From contig CAVZII010000005.1 of NCBI GenBank assembly GCA_963775275.1, positions 1,984,001 to 2,048,000 on the forward strand: DNA of 64,000 nucleotides, in the 5' to 3' direction. Of the stretch, positions 45,398-55,205 are shown piece by piece (within the stretch, counting starts at the first letter, position 1; each line of letters begins with the position of its first letter). Both the position numbers and the translations under genes were made by a program. This DNA is from JANWHQ01 sp963775275. Lineage in GTDB: Bacteria; Pseudomonadota; Alphaproteobacteria; Caulobacterales; Caulobacteraceae. The notes under the pieces are model-generated. The model had not been told where the DNA came from and did not search any database. It saw only the letters and a list, made by a program, of their open reading frames with translations.

Positions 45398-46162
45398 GTG
45401 ATCGCGCTTTATCATTGGGAGCCCGGCCCCAACTCCGGCGAGGTTCTGATCCTGCTCAAGGAGAAGGGGATCGAGTTCACGGGCCGTTACGTCGACGTCC
45501 TAGGCTTCGAGCATCTGTCGCCCGAGCTCCTCGCGATCAACCGCTTCGGCCAGGTCCCGGTCCTGGTCCACGACGGCCGGATCCTGACCGAGACGGGCTT
45601 CATCCTGCAGTACCTGGAGACCGTCTTCCCCGAGCCGTCCTTCACGCCGGACGATGCGCACGGCCGCTACTGGGTCAATGTCTGGATCAAGTACGCCAAC
45701 GAATACCTGGCGCCGGCGGCCTGGCGGCTCGGCGTCCACAAGACCCGCGACCAGCTCCTTGCCCACGCCACCCCGGCCGCGCGCCGGGCGCTGGCCGCCG
45801 CGCCGCTGGAGCGCCAGCAGGCCTGGGCCAAGACCCTGGACGAAGGCTTCACGCCCGAAGACCTCGAGATCGCCCGGGCGCTCCTGCCGGTCAGGCTGGA
45901 CCACATGCGAGAGGCGCTCGAGCGCGCCGACTGGCTGGCGGGAGACCGCATCTCCCTGGCCGACGTCGCGGTCTTCCCGACGATGAGCCAGCTCGAGGGC
46001 CTCGCGGGCGACCTGATCAACGCCCAGGCGACGCCCGGCGTCGTCGCCTGGCTCGAGCGGATGCGCGCGCGCCCGGCGGTCCAGGCGGCGCGCGCCATGG
46101 GCCGCGCGACCGATCCCGACGCCGTCTTCGCCCCCGGCCCCGAAGGCTCGCGCTGGGGGTGA
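45398..46162 (+). CDS. Glutathione S-transferase, LigF-like, second copy
   Basis: This 254-residue GST begins at GTG 45398. It has YHWEPGPNSGEVLILLKEKGIEFTGRYVDV, with GPNSGEV in place of NANSGKP, so it has diverged at the active site while keeping the Ser. FEHLSPELLAINRFGQVPVLVHDG and SLADVAVFPTMSQL follow. The tandem arrangement suggests two sequential or stereospecific reactions, as LigE and LigF act on opposite enantiomers. The stop codon lies at the border of the following repeat array, which begins at 46161. Confidence 0.87.
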   Translation: MIALYHWEPGPNSGEVLILLKEKGIEFTGRYVDVLGFEHLSPELLAINRFGQVPVLVHDGRILTETGFILQYLETVFPEPSFTPDDAHGRYWVNVWIKYANEYLAPAAWRLGVHKTRDQLLAHATPAARRALAAAPLERQQAWAKTLDEGFTPEDLEIARALLPVRLDHMREALERADWLAGDRISLADVAVFPTMSQLEGLAGDLINAQATPGVVAWLERMRARPAVQAARAMGRATDPDAVFAPGPEGSRWG

Positions 46163-46615
46163 CGAGCGCCGCGGCCCGTTCAGGGCCGCGGCTGGAATCG
46201 GTCCGGTGGACCGATTCCCGCGAGGAACGCCCGGAGCGTCAGCGCAGGGCCGGATGACGAGCGCCGCGGCCCGTTCAGGGCCGCGGCTGGAATCGGTCCG
46301 GTGGACCGATTCCCGCGAGGAACGCCCGGAGCGTCAGCGCAGGGCCGGATGACGAGCGCCGCGGCTCGTTCAGGGCCGCGGCTGGAATCGGTCCGGTGGA
46401 CCGATTCCCCAGGTTTGCCCTCGGGCGGGTCGCGCAGCGACGCGACCCGGGGGAACGCCCGGAGCGTCAGCGCAGGGCCGGATGACGAGCGCCGCGGCTC
46501 GTTCGGAGCCGCGGATGGAATGATCCGGTGGATCGATTCCCCAGGCTTGCCCTCGGGCGGGTCGCGCAGCGACGCGACCCGGGGGAACGCCCGGAGCGCC
46601 GGCGCAGGGCCGGAT
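46161..46615. repeat. Four tandem structured repeat units
   Basis: Units start at 46161, 46256, 46351 and 46484, with lengths of 95, 95, 133 and 132 bases. Each begins GACGAGCGCCGCGGC and ends GCGCAGGGCCGGAT. The first hairpin (46168-46192) has perfect 10-bp arms GCCGCGGCCC/GGGCCGCGGC, and the second (46194-46218) has 11-bp arms GGAATCGGTCC/GGACCGATTCC. Units 3 and 4 gain a third hairpin CGGGTCGCG/CGCGACCCG (46426-46449 in unit 3). In unit 4 the substitutions keep pairing. There is no gene here; the open frames are repeat shadows. Confidence 0.85.
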
Positions 46616-46632
46616 GACGCGCGTGGCGCGGC

Positions 46633-47713
46633 CTACTCCGCCCCGATCGTGCGCTTGTTGCGGATGAACTGGGACAACACCCACTTCTCGCCCGAGGCGG
46701 GGGGCGGCCGGCGTGCGCCGTCCTCGGATCCGGCGTTCCGGACGAGTCCGTGCTGAAGAAGATCAGCGCATCGCCGGTCTCGCCCCTGTGGCGCAGGCCG
46801 AGCTGGGCGAACTCGGTCTCGCCGCCCTCATAGCCCTCGTTCAGATAGACGAGGCCGGTGGCGACCCGCTGGCCGAGCTGGGCGATCTCGGCGGCATAGG
46901 CCGGCGCCGAAGGATCGAGGTAGTCGAAGTGCTCGCTGGCCTCCTCGCCGACCTGGTAGTTCAGGATTGCAAAGGCCTCCATCATCGTCAGCGTGACGTC
47001 CGCGGCGGCGCCCAGACGGGTCTGCACCAGCAGGTTCAGGAGGCTGGTCTCGGTCAGGTCGAAGTTGGCCACGCGGTTGGTGCGGGTCTGGCCCATGATC
47101 GTCAGGCCGGTCCTGGGATCGTGCACCTGCGCGCGCTGAAGCCTCGGCGTCGATTGGGCGATGATCCGTTCACAGACGGCCTTGGGGACCAGGGCGTCGA
47201 CCGCCAGGATCCGCGGGGACGAGCTGACCAGCCGTGCGGCGGGCGGGCGGGTCCAGAAGCCGAGGTCGACCTTCCGGCGAAGGCGTCCCCAGCTCGCCGC
47301 GTCCCGTTCGTCCGCGCCGTCTTCGCCGGCCATCAGGACCAGCTGCTCGCGCGCGTCGGCCCATCCCAGCTCGGCCGAGCGCTGCAGGTAGTCGAGCGCC
47401 ACGGGCCAGCTCTGGGGACCGAAGAATCCTCCGCCCGCCAGCACCGAGATCCGGGCCGCGGCCTCGCCGCCGCCGCGCTGGGCCGCGTCCGACAAGAGCC
47501 CCGCGCCGTCGCGCGGGCGCAGCGGCGCGTCCTGGCCGGTCAAGAGCCGCGTGCCGAGCCGGGTCAGCGCCTCGACATCGCCGCTCCTGGCCGCGCGAGC
47601 GAGCCAGTCGACGGCCTCATAGTGCCGGCCGTTGCGATCCAGCCGCTCGGCGATGCGGACCTGGGCGCGCACGTCGGCCTGGTCGCTCTGTCCCTCGCCA
47701 CCCGCCGTCATCG
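46633..47713 (-). CDS. Sel1-repeat / prolyl 4-hydroxylase-like 2OG-Fe(II) oxygenase, C-terminus frameshifted
   Basis: The repaired product has about 360 residues. The start is ATG 47713 after GGGAGG. The N-terminal half has Sel1-like helical repeats (AVDWLARAARSGDVEALTRLGTRL; ALDYLQRSAELGWADAREQL). The C-terminal half is a prolyl-4-hydroxylase-type double-stranded helix. HFDYLDPSAPAYA carries the HxD metal pair, and the second His and Arg are expected in RTAHAGRPP and further on. The frame breaks at a C-run near 46702: the shifted frame continues SGEKWVLSQFIRNKRTIGAE and stops at 46633. It is downstream of the TonB receptor at 47786 and separated from it by a terminator. Confidence 0.85.
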
Positions 47714-47731
47714 GCGGCCCTCCCGACGCAA

Positions 47732-47760
47732 AAAGGGGCGGACCTTGCGGCCCGCCCCCA
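47732..47760 (-). terminator. Rho-independent terminator of the TonB receptor gene
   Basis: On the minus strand a GC-rich stem, GGGCGG...CCGCCC with inner paired bases, is followed by TTTTT. It lies 26 bases past the receptor stop codon. Confidence 0.75.
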
Positions 47761-47785
47761 TGCTCATACCCGTTTCGGACCAGGC

Positions 47786-50700
47786 TTAGAACCTGGCCTT
47801 GATGCCCACGTAGAAGCGCCTGCCGATCACGTCGTAGTCGGACAGCGTCAGGCCCAGGGCGCTGTTTGCGGTTCCTACGCCCGTGTCGCGGCCGGCCACC
47901 TCGGGCTGGGCGTCGAACAGGTTGTTGATGCCGGCCCTCAGGCTGTAGTTCGGGGTGAGCTTCCAGGTCCCGAACAGGTCGAACTCGTCGTGCGCGTCGA
48001 CCGGTTGGCGGGTCGTCGCCGGATTGGTCAGCGACGCCGCGTCCCGCGCCGACGGCAGGTGCCGCCACCGCATGCCGAGGCTGCCCATGTCCAGCGCATA
48101 GGTGAGGGTGGTGTAGGTCTTGTACTTGAACTGCGAGCCGCCCTGGCCGTTGACGGTGCCGGCATAGTTCAGGAACGTCCCGCCCGGCGCGTTCTGGATC
48201 TTGTAGCTGTCCAGCCAGCTCAGCACGAAGTTGAGGTTCAAGGCGCCCGGCGCATTGCCGAACAGGTCGGCGAGATCGGCGCTCCAGTCGAACTGGACGT
48301 CGATGCCGTCGGTGTTGATGGCGCCGAGGTTGAAGTAGGGCGCGATGGCGTGCCGGTTGCCGCCCGTCCCGACCTCACGCTCGATGAAGTCGCAGAACGA
48401 GTTGCCGCCGATCGCCAGGGTCGGGTTGGACTTGCCGTCGGCGTTGAAGCACTGCTCGTACGAGATTTCGCTCGTCACCGTCTGGATCGCGCCGGCGATG
48501 TCGATCTTGTACCAGTCCACCGACAGCTGGGCCCTGGACAGCAGCGGCGACTGGATCGGCGACCTCAGCACGATGCCGGCCGTGTAGCTCTTGGCCTGCT
48601 CCGGCTTCAGGTTCAGGTTGCCCTGCTGGATGTCGATGGTGAGCGGGAAGTAGAACGGGAACAGGCCGGTATAGTTGTCCGCGCTCGGCGTCCCCGGCAC
48701 ATAGGTGAAGCCCGGGTCGAACTTGTGGATCAGGTCGGCGCAGAGCTGCTGGGTCTTCAGCCGGTTCGGGTTGGAGGCGTTGTTGCCCCACGGCACCGGC
48801 GTGCTCGAGGCGCAGGGGTCGCCGGCCGCCGCGCCGACCACGAACGAGGTGTTCGGCTGGTACAGCTCGGCGATGTTCGGCGCCCGGTTGGCCACCTGGT
48901 ATCCGCCGCGGAAGCTCAGCCAGTCGTTGACCGACCAATCGCCCGTGATCTTGTAGGTCCACTGCCCGCCGGCGGTGTTGTAGTCCGAGTAGCGCGCGCC
49001 CGCGTCGATATCGAGCTTCTTGAAGAACGGGATGTCCCTCAAGAGCGGGACCAGCAGCTCGGCGTAGCCTTCCTTGACGTCGATGAAGCCGTTGGTCGGG
49101 CTGGCCGGGAACAGGCCCACCGGCGAGTCGGCGATGGAGTGCACGTCGAGCAGAGGGTCGGGATGGAACTTGAAATCCTCTTCCCGGTAGTCCGCGCCGA
49201 GCGCGAAGCTGAGCGCGCCGGCCGGAAGCTGGAACAGGTCGCCCGTGACCGTCGCCTCGATGATGTTCTGGGTCAGGTAGCTCTGGGTCTTCATCGGCGC
49301 GGAGATGGCGTCGATGCAGTCCTGCGTCGGCGCCGTTCCCTTGAACACCGTGTCATAGAAGCCGGAGGTGCAGGTGGCGGTCTGCTGTGAGCCCAGCGAG
49401 AGCGTCCCGTTCTGGCCCCAGTTCGGCAGGGCCAGGAACTTCTGCAGTTTGTCGGTCGAGGCGAAGCCGCTGACCAGGTCGGAATCGGTGGTCGTCTTGC
49501 CGTGCGAGCCGTAGACGTCCCACCGCAGGCCCGTGCCCGGGATGTCGCCCTTGAACCCCGCCGTCAACTGATAGGTGTTGGTCGTGTCGACCGTCGTGCG
49601 CTGGCCGGCGAAGTTGTCGAGCTCGATCTGCAGGGCCCAGGGCGTGGAGGGACCCACGGGCTGACCCAGGAAGTTCACGCCGTCGACGCCGCCGTTCCGC
49701 GAATCGAGCAGGGCCTCGAGCTCGGCCGGCACCGGGTGGGCCGCGTCGTGCGGGATCGGCGCGCCCCAGAACTGCACCGCCGGCGAGGCCAGGACCGAGG
49801 TCTTGACCTGGGTCTCCGAGAAGTTGCCCTGCAGGTAGGCGGTGATGTGGTCGGTGATGTCGTAGTGGCTGTCCGTGAACATCGCCCAGCGCGTCAGCGG
49901 CAGCGACAGGGGCGCGTTCAGGTTGTTGAAGCCGAGCGAGCCGGAGTTCTGGATCTTGAAGCCGGGCGCCAGCGGGCCGGTGTAGCCGGGCGATCCGACG
50001 CCGTTGGCCCCGAGCCCGGAGTAGAACACCGACTGGTCCGGGTTCACGGTCACCGAGCTGCCGGCGGCCGGATAGACGCCCGGACCGAAGATGGCGTCCA
50101 GCGCCGCAGCGCTCGGTCCGTTGCCGATGAACGGCAGGCCGACGAAGGAGGCGTTGATGCCCCAGTCGAAGCTCCCGTAGGGCAGGAAGGGGTAGGAGCC
50201 GCCGGCGTTGGTGGTCGGGTCGTTGAAGCCGTCCAGGTAGAACTGCCGGTCGCGCTGCAGGATGATGGCGCGCTGGGTATAGCTGACGCCGACCATGGCG
50301 TTGCCGCGGTCGTCGGCGAAGTTGCCGCCGATCAGGGCGCTGACGTTGGGCTCGCCGCCGCCGCCGTGCTGGGTGAAGCCGTACTGGGCGTCCACCTCCA
50401 TGCCCTGGAAGTTCTTCTTCAGCTTGAAGTTCACCACGCCCGAGATGGCGTCCGCGCCATAGGCGGCCGAAGCGCCGCCGGTGATGATCTCGACACTGTC
50501 GATCGCCGCCTGCGGGATGGAGTTGATGTCGACGAACAGCGAGGCGTTGGCCGGCTGAGGCCGCCGCCCATCCAGCAGCACGAGGTTGCGGTTCGGGCCG
50601 AGGCCCCGCAGGTTCAGCGCCACCGCGCCCGGCGTCGAGGTGGCCGTCGGCTGCACCTGTTGCGCCTGGGAGATCTGGTTGTTCAGGCCGGCCTGGAACT

Positions 50701-50971
50701 GCGGCAGCTGGTTAAGGGTGTTCTCGAGCTCGGGCTGGCCCTTGTTCTCGAAGGCCTGGGAGCTGACCGAGACGATCGGGGTCTGGGCGGTGTAGTCGCG
50801 GCGCGCGATGCGCGAGCCGGTGACCACCACTTCATTATTGCCGGAGGACGCGTTCGCGTCGTCCTGTGCGAAGGCCGCGCCCCCAAGCGCAAGGCCCGCA
50901 ATTGCGGTCGTGCCGGCCAGAGCCGCTCGTAACGTGCGCGACGCGCGCGCAAAGGTCGCCAACCCAGACAT
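47786..50971 (-). CDS. TonB-dependent receptor
   Basis: This 1,061-residue outer-membrane receptor has the signal peptide MSGLATFARASRTLRAALAGTTAIAGLALGGAAFAQ. The plug domain includes NEVVVTGSRIARRDYTAQTPIVSVSSQAFENKG, LNLRGLGPNRNLVLLDGRR and GGASAAYGADAISGVVNFKLKK. The 22-strand barrel follows, ending in FYVGIKARF, a typical terminal aromatic strand. It belongs to the large Caulobacter/Sphingomonas oligosaccharide or unknown-substrate receptor group. It diverges from a second receptor gene across 381 bases. The cargo cannot be predicted from sequence. Confidence 0.93.
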   Translation of the reverse strand: MSGLATFARASRTLRAALAGTTAIAGLALGGAAFAQDDANASSGNNEVVVTGSRIARRDYTAQTPIVSVSSQAFENKGQPELENTLNQLPQFQAGLNNQISQAQQVQPTATSTPGAVALNLRGLGPNRNLVLLDGRRPQPANASLFVDINSIPQAAIDSVEIITGGASAAYGADAISGVVNFKLKKNFQGMEVDAQYGFTQHGGGGEPNVSALIGGNFADDRGNAMVGVSYTQRAIILQRDRQFYLDGFNDPTTNAGGSYPFLPYGSFDWGINASFVGLPFIGNGPSAAALDAIFGPGVYPAAGSSVTVNPDQSVFYSGLGANGVGSPGYTGPLAPGFKIQNSGSLGFNNLNAPLSLPLTRWAMFTDSHYDITDHITAYLQGNFSETQVKTSVLASPAVQFWGAPIPHDAAHPVPAELEALLDSRNGGVDGVNFLGQPVGPSTPWALQIELDNFAGQRTTVDTTNTYQLTAGFKGDIPGTGLRWDVYGSHGKTTTDSDLVSGFASTDKLQKFLALPNWGQNGTLSLGSQQTATCTSGFYDTVFKGTAPTQDCIDAISAPMKTQSYLTQNIIEATVTGDLFQLPAGALSFALGADYREEDFKFHPDPLLDVHSIADSPVGLFPASPTNGFIDVKEGYAELLVPLLRDIPFFKKLDIDAGARYSDYNTAGGQWTYKITGDWSVNDWLSFRGGYQVANRAPNIAELYQPNTSFVVGAAAGDPCASSTPVPWGNNASNPNRLKTQQLCADLIHKFDPGFTYVPGTPSADNYTGLFPFYFPLTIDIQQGNLNLKPEQAKSYTAGIVLRSPIQSPLLSRAQLSVDWYKIDIAGAIQTVTSEISYEQCFNADGKSNPTLAIGGNSFCDFIEREVGTGGNRHAIAPYFNLGAINTDGIDVQFDWSADLADLFGNAPGALNLNFVLSWLDSYKIQNAPGGTFLNYAGTVNGQGGSQFKYKTYTTLTYALDMGSLGMRWRHLPSARDAASLTNPATTRQPVDAHDEFDLFGTWKLTPNYSLRAGINNLFDAQPEVAGRDTGVGTANSALGLTLSDYDVIGRRFYVGIKARF

Positions 50972-51352
50972 ATGTTCATTCCCCCCTACAGGTCATGTCA
51001 GGAACCCTTAGGGGGCCAGAATGCAGTCCTGATTTGCGGGCTTGTCAACCGGCGGAAACGAAACGGGTACCTACTGTAACAATTTCGCCAGTGATCCCTT
51101 GCCGTCTGCCAGGCCGGACGCCGGGTAGGAAGCCGCCCGCCCGGCAGGTTCCGAGGAATCCAGTTTTCCGACAATCACTTAGCCGAAAGGCGCGGGTCCG
51201 GCGGCTGGAACGCGGCCGGACGCTGGGGGAGGCCATTTGTTGCGATATTGAAATGTATTGGAACAGAATCAGCAATCTTCTGTCAGCGCCCGAAAAACCT
51301 CAAAACGAGGCCGCTGCTAAGGTCCCCTTATAAGTCGTCAATGGGGGAAACC
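50972..51352. other. Divergent intergenic region between two TonB receptor genes
   Basis: These 381 bases contain no supported gene. They should hold promoters for both receptors. GGGGGGAATGAACA precedes the minus-strand start and GGGGGAAACC precedes the plus-strand start. An A/T-richer stretch near 51235-51285 may hold the plus-strand promoter. I cannot name -35/-10 boxes confidently. Confidence 0.5.
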
Positions 51353-53966
51353 ATGGATCGTGCAGCTTGCCTTCGCCGCCTTTGGACAGGCGTTTCCGCG
51401 GCCGCGCTCGGCCTCGCCGTGGCCGCGCCGCTGGCCCTGCCGGGCATGGCCCACGCCCAGTCTGCGTCCAAGAAGAAGGACGACGCCGGCGTCGGCGAGA
51501 TCGTCGTCACGGCCGAGTACCGCGAACAGAGCCTGCAGAAGACGCCGATCTCGATCTCGGCGGTGAACTCCCAGATGCTCGAGGAGCGCGGCGCCACCAA
51601 CGTCATGGACATCGCCGACGCGGTGCCGAACCTGACCATGCGCATGGCCGGCTCGGGCGGAGGCCTGTCCAACCAGGCCTTCATCCGCGGAATCGGCCAG
51701 GGCGACTTCCTGTTCGCCTACTCGCCGCGCATCGCCTTCTACGTGGACGACGTCTACTACTCGACGGTCTACGGCTCGACCTTCGACCTTCTCGACATCG
51801 ACCGGATCGAGGTCGAGCGCGGCCCGCAGGGCGTGCTCTCGGGCCGCAACGCCGCCGGCGGCGCGATCAAGATCTACTCCAAGAAGCCCAAGGGCGACGG
51901 GTCGGGCTATATCGAGGCCACGGGCGGCAGCCTCAGCCGCTTCGACATCAAGGCGATGACCGACCAGTCGCTGGTGGCGGACAAGTTGTTCGTTCGCCTG
52001 TCGGCCATGCACACCCAGCGCGACGGCTGGGTGAAGCTCGAGAACTTCGCCTGCGCCAACCCGCAGTACGCTGGACGGCTGCCGAACAAGGGAACCAACA
52101 CGAAAGAGGGCTGCCAGGTCGGCACGCTCGGCGCCGTCAATGACTGGGCCGTGCGCGGCCAGCTGCGCTGGCTGATCAACGAGCACATCGAGGACAACCT
52201 CTCGGCCGACTACACCAACGCGCACGACACGGCCTCGCCCGACGTCCTGACCGCCCCGCTGCAGTTCGACACCCTGGACCGCACCGCGTCGACCGCCCTG
52301 ATCCCGGTGGGCTTCCCCAACAATGTGCCGCTGCCCAACGGCCTCGCCACCTGGTTCGGCAACATCGGCGGTCCCGACTACAACCTGCCGCTGAGCTCGA
52401 CCTGCATCCCCGGCCAGAACTATTTCGGCTTTGCGCCGCCGGCGACCAATCCGCGCACCTACTGTCCGCCGAGCGCGGGCCTGGCCGCGGCGCTCTATCC
52501 GAACAACCCGTTCGTCAGCTACGCCAGCTTCGGGAACCCGGGCCTGTCAGGGTCCAATCCGGCGGCCGAGAACCTGCCGCCGGGCGTCCCCAACTACCTG
52601 GACACCCACTCCAGCTTCCTCGACCCCAATGTCTACAACCTCAAGCAATGGGGCCTCTCCAACACCTTGGACGCCGACCTCGGCTCGTTCGCCCACCTGA
52701 AGTCGATCACCGCGTTCCGGGGCTACTCCGGCGTCTTCGGCTCCAGCCAGGCGGCGATCGCCGTGCCCATCCAGGAAGCCTACCAGGGCGTCTCGCACCA
52801 CCAGATCAGCGAGGAGCTGGTCCTGACCGGCCAGGCCTTCGCCAAGCGGCTCGACTGGACCTTGGGCGGCTTCTTCCTGAACACCGGCGAGCGCAACACC
52901 GGGCGGGTGGATTTCGAGGGCTTCGCCTTCTTCGGCGGGCCTGACGTCCAGGACTTCATCATCGACGACCCGGCGTCCTTGAAGAACCGGTCGGTCTTCG
53001 TCGATGGCCGGCTGCACATCACCGACAAGCTCAGCGTCGAAGGCGGCGTGCGTTACTCGCACGAGACCAAGACCTACGCCTTCACCCGCCACTACATCTT
53101 CTACCAGGGCCTGGCTGACCCGACCGTGCTCAACGTCACCCTCAAGGGCACGACGGACTCCGAGAGCAAGTGGACGCCCAGGGCGGTGATCCAGTACCAG
53201 TTCAACCCCACCATCCAGGCCTACGCCTCCTACTCCACGGGCTTCACGGCCGGCGGCATCAACGGGCGGCCGTTCAACACCGTCGACCGACATCTTCCCC
53301 TACGGGCCCGAGGACGTGAGCGCCTACGAGGTCGGCCTGAAGACCGAGCTCTTCCAGCACAGGCTGCGGCTGAACGGAGACGTCTTCTACACCAACTACG
53401 ACAACATCCAGGTCACCGAGCTGGGCAGCGCCGCCAATGGCCACCCGGCCACGGTCTTCTTCACCGCCAACGGCGGACAGGCCCGCATCGAGGGCTTCGA
53501 GCTGGAGGCGGATGCGCGCCCGGTCCCCGGCCTGATGATCAACGCCTCGGTGGGCTACAACGACTTCAAGTACACCAAGATCGACCCGGGCGTGTCGCTC
53601 AGCCTCGACAGTCCCCAGCTCCTGGTGCCGGACTGGAACGCGGCCGTCGGCGTCCAGTACGACGTCGACCTCGGGCCGCTCGGCACGCTGACGCCGCGGC
53701 TGGACGCCAGCTACCGGTCGACGACCTATTTCAGCGCCACCAACCCGGCCGACCCCCTGGCCCGCCAGCCGGGATACACCCTGGTCAACGCCCGCCTCAC
53801 CTGGCGGCCGCTCGACCGGCATTGGTCGGTGTCCGGCGCGATCACCAACCTCGGCGACAAGCTCTACTACAGCCAGAAGGTGGACGGCCGGACCGGCTTC
53901 GGCACCGCCTACGGCACGGTGGGCCAGCCGCGCGAGTTCACCGTCACGGTGCGACGCACCTTCTGA
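51353..53966 (+). CDS. TonB-dependent receptor, frame broken by one-base indel
   Basis: Outer-membrane receptor of about 871 residues if repaired. The ATG at 51353 opens a signal peptide ending GMAHAQSA, and the TonB-box region is VGEIVVTAEYREQSLQKTPISISAVNSQ. The plug motif is IEVERGPQGVLSGRNAAGGAIKIYSKKP, typical of the iron or sugar receptor group. After GRPFNTVD at about 53290 the frame is lost; a second frame resumes DIFPYGPEDVSAYEVGLKTELFQHRLRLNG and ends in REFTVTVRRTF at 53966. Length is 3n+1, so one extra base. A strong terminator follows. The transported ligand is not known. Confidence 0.88.
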
Positions 53967-53990
53967 GCCCGACCAGCGCCGCACGCTCCA

Positions 53991-54029
53991 GGGAGCCGCC
54001 CGCCGCCAGGGGGGCGGCTCCCGTCTTTT
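53991..54029 (+). terminator. Rho-independent terminator after the TonB receptor
   Basis: The arms GGGAGCCGCCC (53991-54001) and GGGCGGCTCCC (54012-54022) pair perfectly over 11 bp, followed by GTCTTTT. It sits 24 bases after the receptor stop codon. Confidence 0.85.
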
Positions 54030-54055
54030 CGCGCGGGCCCATCCGGGCTAGTGAA

Positions 54056-54068
54056 TTGACCAAGTCAA
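54056..54068. promoter_or_regulatory. Palindrome TTGAC-CAA-GTCAA, candidate operator
   Basis: It has the same arms and spacer length as the site at 43133-43145. It lies 38 bases upstream of the SDR start codon. Confidence 0.5.
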
Positions 54069-54105
54069 CGCCGGTCTCGGCTGGCCAGGATCAGGGAGAG
54101 ACGCC

Positions 54106-54996
54106 TTGCGCGACGTTGAAGGGAAGGTGGCGTTCATCACCGGCGGCGCCAGCGGCATCGGCTACGGCATGGCGCGGGCCTTCATGGACGCCGGCATGAA
54201 GGTGGTCGTCGCCGACATGTTGCAGCAACACCTGGACGAGGTGGCCGCCAACCATCCCGGCGCCAACAACCTGCACCTGATCAAGGTCGACGTCTCGGAC
54301 CGGCCGGCCATGGAGCGCGCCGCCCAGGAGACCATCGAGGTCTTCGGCAAGGTGCACGTGCTGTGCAACAACGCCGGGGTCGCCGCCCGCGGCCAGATCG
54401 ACGAGCACAGCTACGAGGATTGGGACTACGTCATGGGCGTGTGCGTGGGCGGGACCATCAACGGCCTCGTCAACTTCCTGCCCCTGATCAAGTCGCACGG
54501 CGAGGGCGGCCACATCGTCAACACCGCCTCCATGGCGGGGATGATCCCTGTGCCCGGGTTCGTGGGCAGCTATTCCACGGCCAAGTTCGCCGTGCGCGGC
54601 ATGAGCGATTCCCTGCGCCTGACGTTGGCGCCGCACCGGATCGGCGTCTCGGTGCTCTGCCCGGGCCTGGTGGCCACGCGCGCCACCACCGGCGGCGGGG
54701 TCTACCGCCAGACCCACGATGCCTCGGGCGAGCAGGCCGAGGCGACGCCGCCGCCGATCACGGGCGGCATGGACCCTCTGGACGTCGGCGAGCGGGTCCT
54801 TCGGGCCATCCGCGACAACGAGCTCTACATCTTCCCGCACGGCGAGTTCAAAGAGGAGGTCGCCGCCTACTTCCAGCGCATGCTCGACGCCTTCCCGGGC
54901 GACCAGGACATCGATCCCGAGCGCCGCGCCATGGAGGATCGCCGGGCGAAGATGACCGAAGAGATGCGCCTCGCCGCCGAGGCGATCGAGAACTGA
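54106..54996 (+). CDS. SDR-family oxidoreductase
   Basis: This 296-residue short-chain dehydrogenase starts at TTG 54106 after AGGGAGAG. The cofactor motif is VAFITGGASGIGYGMARAF and the mid-sequence motif is VLCNNAGVAARG. The catalytic residues are Ser in NTASMAGM, Tyr in GSYSTAKFAVRG and the following Lys. Dinucleotide preference (NAD or NADP) cannot be judged with confidence. It is paired in style with the SDR at 57762 and preceded by the TTGAC-N3-GTCAA palindrome. It probably oxidises a hydroxylated catabolic intermediate. Confidence 0.9.
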   Translation: MRDVEGKVAFITGGASGIGYGMARAFMDAGMKVVVADMLQQHLDEVAANHPGANNLHLIKVDVSDRPAMERAAQETIEVFGKVHVLCNNAGVAARGQIDEHSYEDWDYVMGVCVGGTINGLVNFLPLIKSHGEGGHIVNTASMAGMIPVPGFVGSYSTAKFAVRGMSDSLRLTLAPHRIGVSVLCPGLVATRATTGGGVYRQTHDASGEQAEATPPPITGGMDPLDVGERVLRAIRDNELYIFPHGEFKEEVAAYFQRMLDAFPGDQDIDPERRAMEDRRAKMTEEMRLAAEAIEN

Positions 54997-55007
54997 ACCG
55001 CGCGGCC

Positions 55008-55194
55008 TGATCTTCCCCCTTTGAGGGAAGTGTCGCCCGCAGGGCGACGAAGGGGGCTGACATCAGCCGATCCCTCCGTCGATGGCGCCCGGCTGACCTG
55101 TCTCGCCTCGAACACGGCCGTGGTTGGCGCAGCGCCGCGGGCTTCAGCCCCCATCCCGCCCTCCGGGCGGACTTCCCCCAGAGGGGGAAGATCA
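55008..55194. repeat. Inverted pair of palindromic intergenic repeats (BIME-like)
   Basis: A left unit beginning TGATCTTCCCCCTTTGAGGG and a right unit ending in GAGGGGGAAGATCA are mirror images, each with an inner GC-rich hairpin (for example GTCGCCCGCAGGGCGAC). The whole 187-base block fills the gap between the SDR and the sigma-factor gene. Confidence 0.65.
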
Positions 55195-55205
55195 GACTTG
55201 GGCCC

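Noticed and set aside
46161..46615. CRISPR array
   Set aside because: The repeats are contiguous, 95-133 bases long, with no unique spacers of constant length and no cas genes nearby.
46301..46756. Open frame with repeated peptides over the tandem array
   Set aside because: The peptide repeats follow from the DNA repeats. The frame has no conserved domain and runs into the antisense of the hydroxylase gene.
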